From positions 62,001 to 126,000 of the forward strand of contig NZ_LIVZ01000011.1 in assembly GCF_001905845.1 (NCBI RefSeq): a stretch of DNA of 64,000 nucleotides, in the 5' to 3' direction. This stretch comes from Streptomyces sp. TSRI0107. Lineage in GTDB: Bacteria; Actinomycetota; Actinomycetes; Streptomycetales; Streptomycetaceae. Below are positions 30,411 to 39,160 of this stretch, in pieces. The notes below the pieces were generated by a model, which saw only the letters and a program-made list of their open reading frames with translations, did no database searches and was not told where the DNA came from. Made by a program: the position numbers and the translations under genes. How positions within the stretch are numbered: the stretch's first letter is position 1; every line of letters starts with the position of its first letter.

Positions 30411-31823
30411 TCAGTCGCGGACGGGCAGCCGGCCGGCCACCGGGGCCGCCGCCAGCCGGGCGGTGATCACCAGGGTGCCCTCCTCGATCTGGTAGTCGAG
30501 GGGCAGGCCCAGCCCGCGCATCGCGGCGACCATGCCGGTGTTCGAGGCCTGGGTGACGGCGTACACGCTCTCGCAGCCCGCCTCGGCGGCCATCGCCACC
30601 AGCCGCCGCAGCAGCTCGGCGCCGATGCCGCGCCGCTGCCAGGTGTCCTCGACGAGCAGGGCGACCTCGGTCTCGTCGCCGTCCCACAGCAGATGACCGA
30701 GGCCGACGATCCGCCCCGAGGCGGTCCGCACGGCGAGCGTGCGGCCGAAGCGCGGGGAGAGCAGGTGGTTGAGATAGCGGTCCGCGTCGGCGACCGGGCC
30801 GTGGTAGCGCAGGGCGAGGGTGCGCTTCGAGCAGCGCTCGTGCATCTCCTTCGCCGCCTCCAGGTCGCTGGTGTCCGCCCGGTGCACGGTGATGGAGTTG
30901 CCCTCCGGCAGGGTCAGCACGTCCTCGCTGCGCGGGACGCGGGGACCGAGCCGGGTGTCCAGCTCCACCAGGGCCCGGGCCCGCGCGAACTCCGTCGGAG
31001 TGAACGGCAGATACGGCCGCTCGACGGTGATCACCCCGCCCTCCGGGGCCCGCAGCCGCATCACGGTGTCCTCCAGGACGCCCTCCGCCGGTACGGCGTC
31101 ACCGCCGCCCGAGCGGCCGGCCGGGGCGGCGGGCAGCTGGCGGATGGTGCAACGGCCGAGCAACTGCCTGAGTGCGAGGGGGAGTTCGGCGGCGTCGAGG
31201 GCGGTGCGGGTGGCGAGGCCGAGGATCCGGGTCGGGGCGTCCACCAGGTCGTGGGCGTCGGCCCGCTCGATCCAGGTGCCGGTGCCGCCGGCCAGCGACA
31301 CCACCCGGGTCAGCTCACCGGCCGTGAGGGTCCCGGGGGCGCGCAGCAGGAACTCGTCCACCGTGCCGTGGCCCAGCGGGTGCGTCTGCAGGCTGAGGAT
31401 GTCGACCTGGTGGCCGGCGAGGGCGGTGCACAGCGCCGCCAGCGATCCCGGCTCGTCCCGTACCGTCGTCCGCAGCCGCCACAGCACGCTTCCCCCGGAG
31501 GCGGCCTCCGGGTTCCGCTCCGCCGTCTCGGACGGCCCGGCCTGCCGCTCGGTGGAGCTCGGCCGGGCGCCGGTATCGGAGACCGGCGGGGCGTGGCCGT
31601 GGCGGCGTGCCCACCAGGTGTGGAAGGCCGCGGTCGCGAGCAGCGCGATCGCGGAGATCACCAGCAGTGCGGGGCCGTCCGGCCCGTGCCCGATCAGGTT
31701 GGCCACGGCGTCGGCCACCGCTACGGCGGTGAAGAGCGCGGCGAGTTCGACGACGTCCCGTCGCCAGTGGTGGACGGGACGCCCGTGCTTCGCGCGCGTC
31801 ACATCAGTCATTTTCCGCTTCAT
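30411..31823 (-). CDS. Membrane-anchored ACT-GNAT fusion protein
   Basis: This 470-residue protein has two predicted N-terminal membrane helices (residues about 25-70), a linker, an ACT-like domain (about 110-190; TTVRDEPGSLAALCTALAGH) and a C-terminal GNAT acetyltransferase domain (about 310-460). The latter has VEDTWQRRGIGAELLRRL as the acetyl-CoA-binding motif. ACT domains bind amino acids, so acetylation could be allosterically gated by an amino acid at the membrane. The start may be 31823 or the ATG at 31811. Two nearby repeats of GTTCAAT lie upstream at 31906-31924. No target protein is evident. Confidence 0.8.
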   Translation of the reverse strand: MKRKMTDVTRAKHGRPVHHWRRDVVELAALFTAVAVADAVANLIGHGPDGPALLVISAIALLATAAFHTWWARRHGHAPPVSDTGARPSSTERQAGPSETAERNPEAASGGSVLWRLRTTVRDEPGSLAALCTALAGHQVDILSLQTHPLGHGTVDEFLLRAPGTLTAGELTRVVSLAGGTGTWIERADAHDLVDAPTRILGLATRTALDAAELPLALRQLLGRCTIRQLPAAPAGRSGGGDAVPAEGVLEDTVMRLRAPEGGVITVERPYLPFTPTEFARARALVELDTRLGPRVPRSEDVLTLPEGNSITVHRADTSDLEAAKEMHERCSKRTLALRYHGPVADADRYLNHLLSPRFGRTLAVRTASGRIVGLGHLLWDGDETEVALLVEDTWQRRGIGAELLRRLVAMAAEAGCESVYAVTQASNTGMVAAMRGLGLPLDYQIEEGTLVITARLAAAPVAGRLPVRD

Positions 31824-32012
31824 GCACCCACTGTGAAGGAACGGTGTTGCGTGATCACAAACGGTGTGTGACTGATGGGTAAAGTGGCCTTCTGCCCCAT
31901 TTACGGTTCAATTGACCGTTCAATGTGGCCGGTGCATGTTCGGCCTCGCAGCTGTCGTGCCGCGCACCGCGGGATGACGGCGGTGCGCGACACGGCAACG
32001 AGGGTACGGGAT

Positions 32013-33587
32013 CTACTGCCCGACCAGCCCCGGCTGGAGCACCTTCGTGAACAGCACGGTGCCGTCCTGCTCGCGCAGCCGGACCGTCAGTTCCGCGGTG
32101 TCGCCGTCGATGTCGACCTCGCCGAAGAACTGGTAGCCCTCGGCGGGCGAGACGTTCGCCCGGGCCGGCGCCTTGAGGAACACCCGCTCCGGGCCGAACG
32201 TGCCGTCCAGCGTGTTCGCGGGGAACGCCCCGGCGTTGAGCGGACCAGAGACGAACTCCCAGAACGGCTCGAAGTCGGTGAACGCGGCCCGCGACGGCTG
32301 GTAGTGCTGGGCCGAGGTGTAGTGCACGTCGGCCGTCAGCCAGACCGTGCCGGTGATCCGCCGGTGCTTGACGAACCGCAGCAGCTCCGCGATCTGCAGC
32401 TCACGGCCGAGCGGAGCGCCCGGGTCGCCCTGGGCGACGGCCTCGATGTTCGGCTTGCCGTCCCCGGTGTCCGGCACGACCAGGCCGAGCGGCATGTCGG
32501 AGGCGATCACCTTCCACACCGCGCGGGACCGCGACAGCTCCTTCTTCAGCCACTCCAGCTGCTCACGGCCGAGGATGCCCTGCGGGTCGCGGGTCTGGTC
32601 GCCGGCCGAGTTCGCGTTGCGGTGGGTGCGCATGTCCAGCACGAAGACGTCCAGCAGCGGACCGTGGTGCTGCACCCGGTAGACCCGGCCGTCGGGGCGG
32701 CGCAGCGTCGAGATCGGGAAGTACTCGGAGAACGCCTGCCGGGCGCGGGCGGCGAGCACGTCGACGTTCTTCTCCGTGTACCGGCTGTCGGCCAGGATCT
32801 CGCCCGGGTACCAGTTGTTGGTGACCTCGTGGTCGTCCCACTGGATGACGGAGGGCACCCGGGCGTTGAACGCGCGCAGGTTCTCGTCGAGCAGGTTGTA
32901 GCGGAAGTTACCGCGGAACTCGGCCAGCGTCTCGGCCACCTTGGACTTCTCCTCGGTGGTGACGTTCCGCCAGATCCGCCCGTCGGGCAGGGTCACGGAC
33001 CCGGTGATCGGGCCGTCGGCGTAGACGTTGTCGCCGGAGCAGATGAAGAAGTCCGGGTCCAGGGCGGCCATCGCGTCGTAGATGCGGTAGCCGCCGATCT
33101 CCGGGTTGATGCCCCAGCCCTGCCCGGCGAGGTCGCCGGACCAGACGAACCGCACACCGTCACGCCGCCGCACGGACGCGGTGCGGAAGGTGCCGGTGAC
33201 CGGCTCGCCGGTGCGGCGCGGGTCGTCCGGGTCGGCGAGCAGCACCCGGTAGTGGATCTGCTCGCCCGGGGGCAGCCCGCGCAGCCGGGTGGTGCCGGTG
33301 AAGTCGCTGTCCGCGCCCAGCAGCGGGCCGTGCCACCGGCGCGGATTGCGGAACGACTCGGTCGCGGACGTCTCCACGATCATCCGGGCGGGCCGGTCGG
33401 AGCGCACCCACACCAGCCCGGAGTCCGTCGTCACGTCGCCCGTCTGCACGCCCCAGCCCGCCCGCGGGCGCCCCGACAGGGCGAGGGCGGGGGCCGCGCC
33501 GAGGCCGACGGGCAGGGTCAGGGCCGCGGACGCGGCGAGCGAGCCGCGCAGCACGGTACGGCGGTCGGGGAGCGGGCGGTGTGACAT
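32013..33587 (-). CDS. phoD: Secreted alkaline phosphatase PhoD
   Basis: The 524-residue protein is a PhoD-type phosphodiesterase/phosphatase. A TAT signal peptide is clear: DRRTVLRGSLAASAALTL at the N terminus. The mature enzyme shows the PhoD core, with FICSGDNVYADGPI and VIQWDDHEVTNNWYPGEI as metal ligands and LTADVHYTSAQHY further on. It acts outside the cell to release phosphate from organic phosphates. The ATG at 33587 has GGAGG 7 bp upstream. A PHO-box-like repeat at 33652-33673 fits PhoP control under phosphate limitation. Confidence 0.93.
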   Translation of the reverse strand: MSHRPLPDRRTVLRGSLAASAALTLPVGLGAAPALALSGRPRAGWGVQTGDVTTDSGLVWVRSDRPARMIVETSATESFRNPRRWHGPLLGADSDFTGTTRLRGLPPGEQIHYRVLLADPDDPRRTGEPVTGTFRTASVRRRDGVRFVWSGDLAGQGWGINPEIGGYRIYDAMAALDPDFFICSGDNVYADGPITGSVTLPDGRIWRNVTTEEKSKVAETLAEFRGNFRYNLLDENLRAFNARVPSVIQWDDHEVTNNWYPGEILADSRYTEKNVDVLAARARQAFSEYFPISTLRRPDGRVYRVQHHGPLLDVFVLDMRTHRNANSAGDQTRDPQGILGREQLEWLKKELSRSRAVWKVIASDMPLGLVVPDTGDGKPNIEAVAQGDPGAPLGRELQIAELLRFVKHRRITGTVWLTADVHYTSAQHYQPSRAAFTDFEPFWEFVSGPLNAGAFPANTLDGTFGPERVFLKAPARANVSPAEGYQFFGEVDIDGDTAELTVRLREQDGTVLFTKVLQPGLVGQ

Positions 33588-33651
33588 GAAGGGGCCTCCA
33601 GGACGGAATCCGGCCGGTGTGTGAAGCCACAACTACTGGTGCGTCGCAGCG

Positions 33652-33673
33652 CACACGGAAACCACAAGTGAAC
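33652..33673 (-). promoter_or_regulatory. PHO-box-like direct repeat upstream of phoD
   Basis: On the minus strand the two 11-bp units read GTTCACTTGTG and GTTTCCGTGTG, close to the Streptomyces PhoP site of GTTCA-type 11-bp repeats. It lies 65 bp before the phoD start. Assignment is by pattern only. Confidence 0.5.
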
Positions 33674-33707
33674 AACTGACCGTACGCGGCGGGAACCGCC
33701 GTGCCGG

Positions 33708-35279
33708 TCACATCGACGACGGGGCGGGGCGAGCGTGGTCTCCCGCGGCCGCCGCCTCCGCCATCGACCGGACGCCCTCCCTGATCCGTCCCGGCGGCAG
33801 ATGCGCGTAGCCCAGCACCAGCCGCACCGCCTGCTCCTCCTCCCCGCCGGCGGGCGTGTGCGTGCAGTCCGACAGCGGACGTACCGCCACACCGGCCGCG
33901 GCCATCCGCGCGAGGAAGCCCGCCTGGGGGCCGTAGCGGGCCGGGAGAGTGGCGATGACGTGCAGGCCCGCCGCGATGCCGGACACCTCGGCGCCGGGGA
34001 AGTGCTCGGCCAGAGCGGTGACGAGCGCGTCGCGCCGCTCCCGGTAGGCGCGCTGGCAGCGGCGCAGCTGACGGTCGTAGTCGCCGTGCTCCAGGAAGCG
34101 GGCGAACAGCGCCTGGTCGACGGTGGGATGGCCGAGGTCCATGGTCCGCTTGCGGGTGACGACCTCCTCCGCCAGCCACTCGGGGACCAGCAGCCAGCCC
34201 AGCCGCAGCCCGGGCGCCAGGGCCTTGCTCACCGAGCCGGTGTAGGCGACCCGTTCGGGGTCCAGGCCCTGGAGGGCGCCGACGGGGGCGCGGTCGTAGC
34301 GGAAGTCGCCGTCGTAGTCGTCCTCCAGGACGATCCCGTCCACCTCCCTCGCCCAGTCGAGGAGTCCGGCGCGGCGCCGTGCGGAGTACGCGATGCCGGT
34401 GGGGTACTGGTGGGCCGGGGTCGTCACGACCGCCCGCACACCCGACGCCCGCAGCGGGCCGAGGGCGAGGCCGTCGGCGTCCAGGGGGAGCGGCACCGTG
34501 GTCACCCCGGCCGAGGCGTACACGTCGTCGTGCTGCGGGCTGCCCGGGTCCTCGACACCGACCTCGCGTATCCCGCGCGCGTGCAGCGCGAAACCGAGCA
34601 GGGCGGTCGCCTGCGTCACCCCCGAGACGACCACGATCCGCTCCGGGTCCGCGACCACGCCCCGGCGGCGGGCCAGCAGTTCGGCCAGCGCGGTCCGCAA
34701 CCGGGGCAGGCCGCGCGGGTCGGGATAGCCGAGCCCGTGGTGCGGCAGCTCCGCCAGCACGTGCCGCTGCGCCGCCGCCCACGCCGCGCGCGGGAACAGC
34801 GACAGGTCCGGGGTGCCGGGCACGAAGTCGGCGCGCGCGCCGGGCGAGCGCGGGGCGCGGTCGTGCACACGGGGACGGGCGGCCCGTACGGCGTCCCCCA
34901 CCCAGGTGCCCGCCCCGCGTCCGCTGCGCAGATAGCCCTCCGCCGTCAGCTGCTCGTACGCCTCCGTGACCAGCCCGCGCGACACCCCGAGGTCGGCGGC
35001 GAGGTCCCGGCTCGACGGCAGCCGGGTCCCCGGCACCAGCCGCCCCGCCCGCACCGCCTCCCTCAGCGCCGCCTGCAACGCCCTGCCGCGCGACCGGGCC
35101 GGCGCCGACGCGGCCGGGAGCAGCACCTCCCAGGCGACCGAGCCGGCCTTGCCGTCCCCGTCGTCCGTGCCGTCCGTGCCGCCCGTGCCTCCCGTGCTGT
35201 CCATGCCGCTCGTGCCGTCCGTGCCGTCCGTGTCGTCCGTGCCTTGCGGGAAAGTCGAATTGGTCCGGGACACCGTCAT
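33708..35279 (-). CDS. MocR/PdxR-type GntR regulator with aminotransferase domain
   Basis: The 523-residue protein joins an N-terminal GntR winged helix (about residues 65-130; LAADLGVSRGLVTEAYEQL) to a type I aminotransferase-fold domain in which the PLP Lys lies in GSVSKALAPGLRLGW. Such proteins sense PLP-linked ligands and regulate a neighbour. The first 45 residues are low-complexity Gly/Thr/Asp repeats (GTDGTDGTSGMDSTGG), encoded by a 9-bp-like DNA repeat. It is divergent from an EamA exporter, the probable target, over only 47 bp. The start at 35279 sits behind AAGG; a later start is not excluded. Confidence 0.85.
   Translation of the reverse strand: MTVSRTNSTFPQGTDDTDGTDGTSGMDSTGGTGGTDGTDDGDGKAGSVAWEVLLPAASAPARSRGRALQAALREAVRAGRLVPGTRLPSSRDLAADLGVSRGLVTEAYEQLTAEGYLRSGRGAGTWVGDAVRAARPRVHDRAPRSPGARADFVPGTPDLSLFPRAAWAAAQRHVLAELPHHGLGYPDPRGLPRLRTALAELLARRRGVVADPERIVVVSGVTQATALLGFALHARGIREVGVEDPGSPQHDDVYASAGVTTVPLPLDADGLALGPLRASGVRAVVTTPAHQYPTGIAYSARRRAGLLDWAREVDGIVLEDDYDGDFRYDRAPVGALQGLDPERVAYTGSVSKALAPGLRLGWLLVPEWLAEEVVTRKRTMDLGHPTVDQALFARFLEHGDYDRQLRRCQRAYRERRDALVTALAEHFPGAEVSGIAAGLHVIATLPARYGPQAGFLARMAAAGVAVRPLSDCTHTPAGGEEEQAVRLVLGYAHLPPGRIREGVRSMAEAAAAGDHARPAPSSM
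35140..35245. repeat. Imperfect 9-bp repeat tract in the MocR N terminus
   Basis: Repeats of the CCGTGCCGT type run through this stretch and encode the Gly/Thr/Asp-rich head of the regulator. Such a tract is prone to slippage. Confidence 0.7.
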
Positions 35280-35326
35280 GGAAGTGGACCTTAATCCGGG
35301 CCGCCGCCGTTCCTAGCGTCAGTCCC

Positions 35327-36262
35327 ATGAACGCCACCACCACCCGCGGCTCCCTGCTCGCCGCGCTCGCCTGCGTCCTCGTCGGAGGATCCTTCACCGC
35401 CAACAGCGTCCTCGGCGACTACCCGTACGCGGGCGGTCAGTTCCTGCGCTACGCCCTCGCCTGCCTGCTGCTCGTACCCCTGGCCGGACCCGGCGCCGCC
35501 GCCCGGCTGCGCGCTCTCAACGCCCGGCAGTGGACGCGGCTGGCGCTGCTCGCCGCCGTGGGCATGGTCGGCTTCAACCTGGCGATCCTGGCCGCCGAGC
35601 GCACCGCCGAACCCGCAGTGCCCGGCGTCTTCGTCGGCTGCGCGCCCGTCGTGGTGGCCGTCCTCGTCCCCATGCTGGAGGGCCGGCGCCCCCGGCGCAC
35701 CGTGCTGTACGGCGCCTCACTCGTCGCCGTCGGCGCCTTCGCCGTCCAGGGCTGGGGCCGCACCGACGGCGCCGGTCTCGCCTGGTCGGTGTGCGCGCTC
35801 GCCGGTGAGGTCGGCTTCGCGGTCCTCGCCGTACCCGTGCTGCGCCCGCTCGGCCCGCGGCTGCTGTCCGCCACCGTGTGCGGCGTCGCCGCCCTGGAGT
35901 CCGCGGCGGCCGGCCTGCTCCTCGACGGCACCGCCTGGCTGCGCCGGCCCGACACCACCGAGACCCTGGCCCTGCTGTGGCAGGCGGCGATCGTCACCGT
36001 CGTCGGCTTCGTCTGCTGGTACATCGGCATGCAGCGGATCGGCGCCGAACGCGCCACCCTCTTCTCCGGGCTGATCCCCGTTGCCGCCGCCTGCACCGCC
36101 CCGCTCGTCGGGACCGGCTCCTACGGCCCCGCCCAGGCCGTCGGCAGTGCCCTGGTCGGCGCCGGAGTCGCCCTGGGCTCCGGAGCACTGAAGCGGGCCT
36201 CGCGGCGGCAGTCGCTTCCTGTTTACGAGGGGTCGCGCCCGCTCGCGCGTAATCAGGAGTGA
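35327..36262 (+). CDS. EamA/DMT family transporter
   Basis: The 311-residue membrane protein has ten hydrophobic helices in two EamA repeats; ALACVLVGGSFTANSVLGDY and AILAAERTAEPAVPGVFVGC are family-like. It probably exports amino acids or metabolites. It is divergent from the MocR regulator and ends 28 bp before the small membrane gene that opens the accessory operon, so read-through into that operon is possible. Confidence 0.85.
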   Translation: MNATTTRGSLLAALACVLVGGSFTANSVLGDYPYAGGQFLRYALACLLLVPLAGPGAAARLRALNARQWTRLALLAAVGMVGFNLAILAAERTAEPAVPGVFVGCAPVVVAVLVPMLEGRRPRRTVLYGASLVAVGAFAVQGWGRTDGAGLAWSVCALAGEVGFAVLAVPVLRPLGPRLLSATVCGVAALESAAAGLLLDGTAWLRRPDTTETLALLWQAAIVTVVGFVCWYIGMQRIGAERATLFSGLIPVAAACTAPLVGTGSYGPAQAVGSALVGAGVALGSGALKRASRRQSLPVYEGSRPLARNQE

Positions 36263-36290
36263 CAGACCACAGTGAGGGGGCAGGCCGACC

Positions 36291-36785
36291 GTGGATGCCA
36301 AGAACCGGTTCGAGACCAAGACCACCTTCGCGTTCTCCCGACTCGAATGGCTGGCCTTTCTGGTCATTTCACTCGTACTCGCCTACCAGCACCTCTCCGA
36401 CATCCGCTGGGGCGTGTTCGCGGCCTTCTTCGTGGTGATCGACCTCATCGGATACGTCCCTGGGGCGATCGCGTTCCGGCGCAGTCCCGAACGGCGCGTC
36501 GCGCGCGGCTACTACGTGGCCTACAACGTGATGCACAGCCTCGTCACGGCCCTCGTACTGGCCGGAGCGTGGGCCTGGTTCGTGGAACCGGAGTGGGCCC
36601 TGCTCGCGCTGCCCATCCACCTCATGGGCGACCGGGCGCTGTTCGGGAACTCGCTGAAGCCCTTCGGTGTCGCCTTCGAGCCGGAGACCGATCCGGCCTA
36701 CCGGGAGTTCCAGAAGCAGTACGAGGCCACGGCCGCGGGCGGTTCCCGGACGCCGAGGGAGGGCGCACATGCAGTCGGCGCTTGA
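36291..36785 (+). CDS. Small integral membrane protein, first gene of the accessory operon
   Basis: The 164-residue protein has about four membrane helices (LEWLAFLVISLVLAY, WGVFAAFFVVIDLIGYVPG, VMHSLVTALVLAGAWAWF, WALLALPIHLMGDRALF). A charged C terminus follows. GTG at 36291 has GAGGGGG upstream. Its last 17 bp overlap the next gene, so the two are coupled. I did not recognise a named family; a conserved H (MH in YNVMHSL) and HLMGDR suggest a possible metal or lipid-active site, but no function can be claimed. Confidence 0.7.
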   Translation: MDAKNRFETKTTFAFSRLEWLAFLVISLVLAYQHLSDIRWGVFAAFFVVIDLIGYVPGAIAFRRSPERRVARGYYVAYNVMHSLVTALVLAGAWAWFVEPEWALLALPIHLMGDRALFGNSLKPFGVAFEPETDPAYREFQKQYEATAAGGSRTPREGAHAVGA

Positions 36786-37731
36786 CACACTCGCCGAATA
36801 CAGCGACAACCCCAGCTCGTTTCTCGCACTCAACAGCGGCAACCAATTCTTCCGGGACGACCGGTTCGCCGGCGCCTGCGCCTATCGCCGGTCGGGCCGC
36901 TACACCCTCCAGTTCGGCGGCCCGTTCGCCGCGCCGGACCACCGCGAGCAGCTGCTCGACGCCTTCGCCGAGCACGCCGGGCGGCGCCTGGTCGCCGTAC
37001 AGCTCCAGCGCGAGGACGCCGAGTTGTACGCGCGGCACGGCTTCACCGTGAACCAGCTCGGCGCCTCGTACGCCATCGACCTCGCCCGGTTCACCCTGCG
37101 CGGCTCCCGGTTCGTACGGCTGCGCAACAAGATCTCGCGGGCCCGGCGGGCCGGCCTGGAGATCACCGAGGCGGAACCCGGCGCCGACTGCGCCGCGCTG
37201 GACCGGCTCGACCAGGACTGGCTGCGGGACAAGGGCCGGCACGTCAAGGAACTGAGGTTCCTCGTCGGACAGCGCACCGGACCGCTGCAGTCCCACCGCC
37301 GGCTCTTCGTCGGGCGGATCGAGGGCGAGATCGTCTGCTACATCAACTACTCGCCGGTCTACGGCAGCCGCCCCGGCTGGCTGCACGACCTCAGCCGGCG
37401 CCGCCCCGACGCGCCGCCGGGTGTCATGGAGGCGCTCAACGCCACCGTCATCGAGCGCCTCACCGGCGAGGGCGCGCAGTGGCTGCACTTCGGCTTCACC
37501 CCGTTCACCTCGCTCGCCGAGGAACACGAAGTGCCCGGCGCCAGCCGGTCCTTCGCCCGGTTCGCCCGGCTGCTCGCCACCCACGGCCAGGCGATCTACC
37601 CCGCCGCCTCCCAGCTCGAATACAAGGAGAAATGGGCCCCCCACGCGGTCCTCCCCGAGTACATCGCCTTCAAGGGCAGGCCGCGCCTCGGTGCCGTCTG
37701 GCAGCTGCTGCGCGCCACCAACTCCGTCTGA
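36769..37731 (+). CDS. DUF2156 transferase-like protein (phosphatidylglycerol lysyltransferase fold)
   Basis: The 320-residue protein resembles the soluble GNAT-fold domain of aminoacyl-phosphatidylglycerol synthases (MprF type) without the membrane part. Segments LQFGGPFAAPDHREQLLDAF, YARHGFTVNQLGASYAIDL and LRNKISRARRAGLEI are typical, as is the later GEIVCYINYSPVY and RSFARFARLLATHG strip. In MprF such domains transfer an aminoacyl group to lipid, but many stand-alone members have other roles. It overlaps the upstream membrane gene by 17 bp, which hints that the two work together, as a split membrane-plus-transferase unit. Confidence 0.75.
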   Translation: MQSALDTLAEYSDNPSSFLALNSGNQFFRDDRFAGACAYRRSGRYTLQFGGPFAAPDHREQLLDAFAEHAGRRLVAVQLQREDAELYARHGFTVNQLGASYAIDLARFTLRGSRFVRLRNKISRARRAGLEITEAEPGADCAALDRLDQDWLRDKGRHVKELRFLVGQRTGPLQSHRRLFVGRIEGEIVCYINYSPVYGSRPGWLHDLSRRRPDAPPGVMEALNATVIERLTGEGAQWLHFGFTPFTSLAEEHEVPGASRSFARFARLLATHGQAIYPAASQLEYKEKWAPHAVLPEYIAFKGRPRLGAVWQLLRATNSV

Positions 37732-37761
37732 CCGACCCGACTCCTGGAGGACTGGACGCCC

Positions 37762-38895
37762 ATGAGATTCCTCGAGCGTGAACGCGCCACGCTGGCCAAG
37801 CTGCTGCCCGACCTGGACCCCGCCCTGCGGGAGATCCCGCTGATGGAGCTGGAGCGGCCGGGCAGCCCCGGCATCCGCCTCTTCCGGGACTGCGGGGGCC
37901 CCGGCCTGCTGGTGCCCGAGTCCCATCAGGGCCGCGGGGCCGGCGCGCTGGACGCGCTGCGGGTGCAGCGGGCCATCGGCAGCCGCTCGCCGTCCCTCGC
38001 CGTGGCGACGACCATGCACCACTTCTCGATGGCCACCCTGGTCGGCCTCGGCGCCCTCGGCGACGGACTGGAGTGGATGCTCATCGAGGGCGTGGCCGCC
38101 GCCAACCGCATCATCGCCTCCGGCTTCGCCGAGGGCCGCAGCGGCGCGGGCATCCTGGAACCGTCGATGACGGCCACGGTCACCGAGGACGGGGTACGCG
38201 TCAACGGCGTCAAGCGCCCGTGCAGCCTCGCCCGCTCCATGGACCTGCTCACCGCCAGCGTCCTGGTGCCCCGCGAGGACGGCCAGGGCGAGGAACTGGC
38301 GGTGGCGCTGGTGCCCGCCGAGAGCGAGGGACTCAGCGTCAGCGGCTTCTGGTCCAGCACCTTCCTGGCCGGCGCGGAGAGCGAACAGGTCACCCTCACC
38401 GACGTCCTCGTCCCACCGGAGCTGCTGCTGCGCACCGCGACGCCCACCGGACAGCAGCTGGACGAACTCCAGACCGCCGGGCTGATCTGGTTCCAGGTGC
38501 TGATGACCGGCAGCTACCTCGGCGCGGCGAGCGCCCTGGTGGAGCGGGTGCTGCTCAACGACCGCATCCCCGAGCACGAGCGGGTCCGGCTGCACGTGGA
38601 GACCGAGGCCGCGATGGCCACCGCGGAGGGCGTCGCCCGCCGGGTCGACGACGGCGACCTCGACGAGTCCACCCTCGCCCAGTCGCTGTACGTGCGCTAC
38701 GGCGTCCAGGACGCCCTCGCCCGGATCGTGCCCCGCGCGGTGGAACTGCTCGGCGGGCTGAACTTCATGACGTCCGACGAGGTCGGCCACCTCGCCGCCT
38801 GCGCCAACGGCCTCGCCCTGCACCCGCCGTCCCGCTCCCGGATGACCGGCCCGCTCGCCGCGTACCTGGCCGACCAGCCGCTCATGATCGCCTGA
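37762..38895 (+). CDS. Acyl-CoA dehydrogenase-fold flavoprotein
   Basis: The 377-residue protein belongs to the acyl-CoA dehydrogenase superfamily, with LLVPESHQGRGAGALDALRV, the central beta domain (GVRVNGVKRPCSLARSMDLL) and a C-terminal helical bundle. The motif that normally supplies the catalytic Glu region and the YEGTN-like segment is not evident; the C terminus ends LAAYLADQPLMIA. With a flavin reductase gene in the same operon, it could be a group D flavin monooxygenase or N-oxygenase (HpaB/DszC-like) rather than a dehydrogenase. That is inference. It is followed by a 265-bp gap filled with tandem repeats. Confidence 0.7.
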   Translation: MRFLERERATLAKLLPDLDPALREIPLMELERPGSPGIRLFRDCGGPGLLVPESHQGRGAGALDALRVQRAIGSRSPSLAVATTMHHFSMATLVGLGALGDGLEWMLIEGVAAANRIIASGFAEGRSGAGILEPSMTATVTEDGVRVNGVKRPCSLARSMDLLTASVLVPREDGQGEELAVALVPAESEGLSVSGFWSSTFLAGAESEQVTLTDVLVPPELLLRTATPTGQQLDELQTAGLIWFQVLMTGSYLGAASALVERVLLNDRIPEHERVRLHVETEAAMATAEGVARRVDDGDLDESTLAQSLYVRYGVQDALARIVPRAVELLGGLNFMTSDEVGHLAACANGLALHPPSRSRMTGPLAAYLADQPLMIA

Positions 38896-38899
38896 CCTC

Positions 38900-38955
38900 G
38901 CCGCACGCCGCACGCCGCACGCCGCACGCCGCACGCCGCACGCCGCACGCCGCAC
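38900..38955. repeat. Eight perfect tandem copies of a 7-bp unit
   Basis: GCCGCAC is repeated eight times without error between the acyl-CoA dehydrogenase-like gene and the reductase gene. The tract starts a few bases after the stop codon. Confidence 0.95.
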
Positions 38956-39002
38956 GCCGCCGACCGCCGCCGGAACACCGGCGCCTGCCGGCCTTCTCCA
39001 CG

Positions 39003-39126
39003 GCCGTACGTCCGGGCCCGCGGCACCGACACCGCCGTACGTCCGGGCCCGGGGCACCGACACCGCCGTACGTCCGTGTCCGCGTCACCGTCATCGCCGT
39101 ACGTCCCTGCCCTGGGCGCCCACCGC
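39003..39126. repeat. Four tandem 31-bp repeats
   Basis: Units start at 39003, 39034, 39065 and 39096, each opening GCCGTACGTCC. The first two differ at one position; the last two drift. They end about 34 bp before the reductase gene start, so they lie in its leader or promoter region. Confidence 0.9.
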
Positions 39127-39160
39127 GTACGGCAGTCGACACCCGTTGGGGGAACCACCC

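Noticed and set aside
31906..31924. Second PHO box before the ACT-GNAT gene
   Set aside because: The two GTTCAAT copies are 12 bp apart, not the 11 bp expected for PhoP repeats.
38896..39160. Small gene in the repeat-filled gap
   Set aside because: The 7-bp and 31-bp units give only repeat peptides, and no start with a ribosome-binding site was found before 39161.
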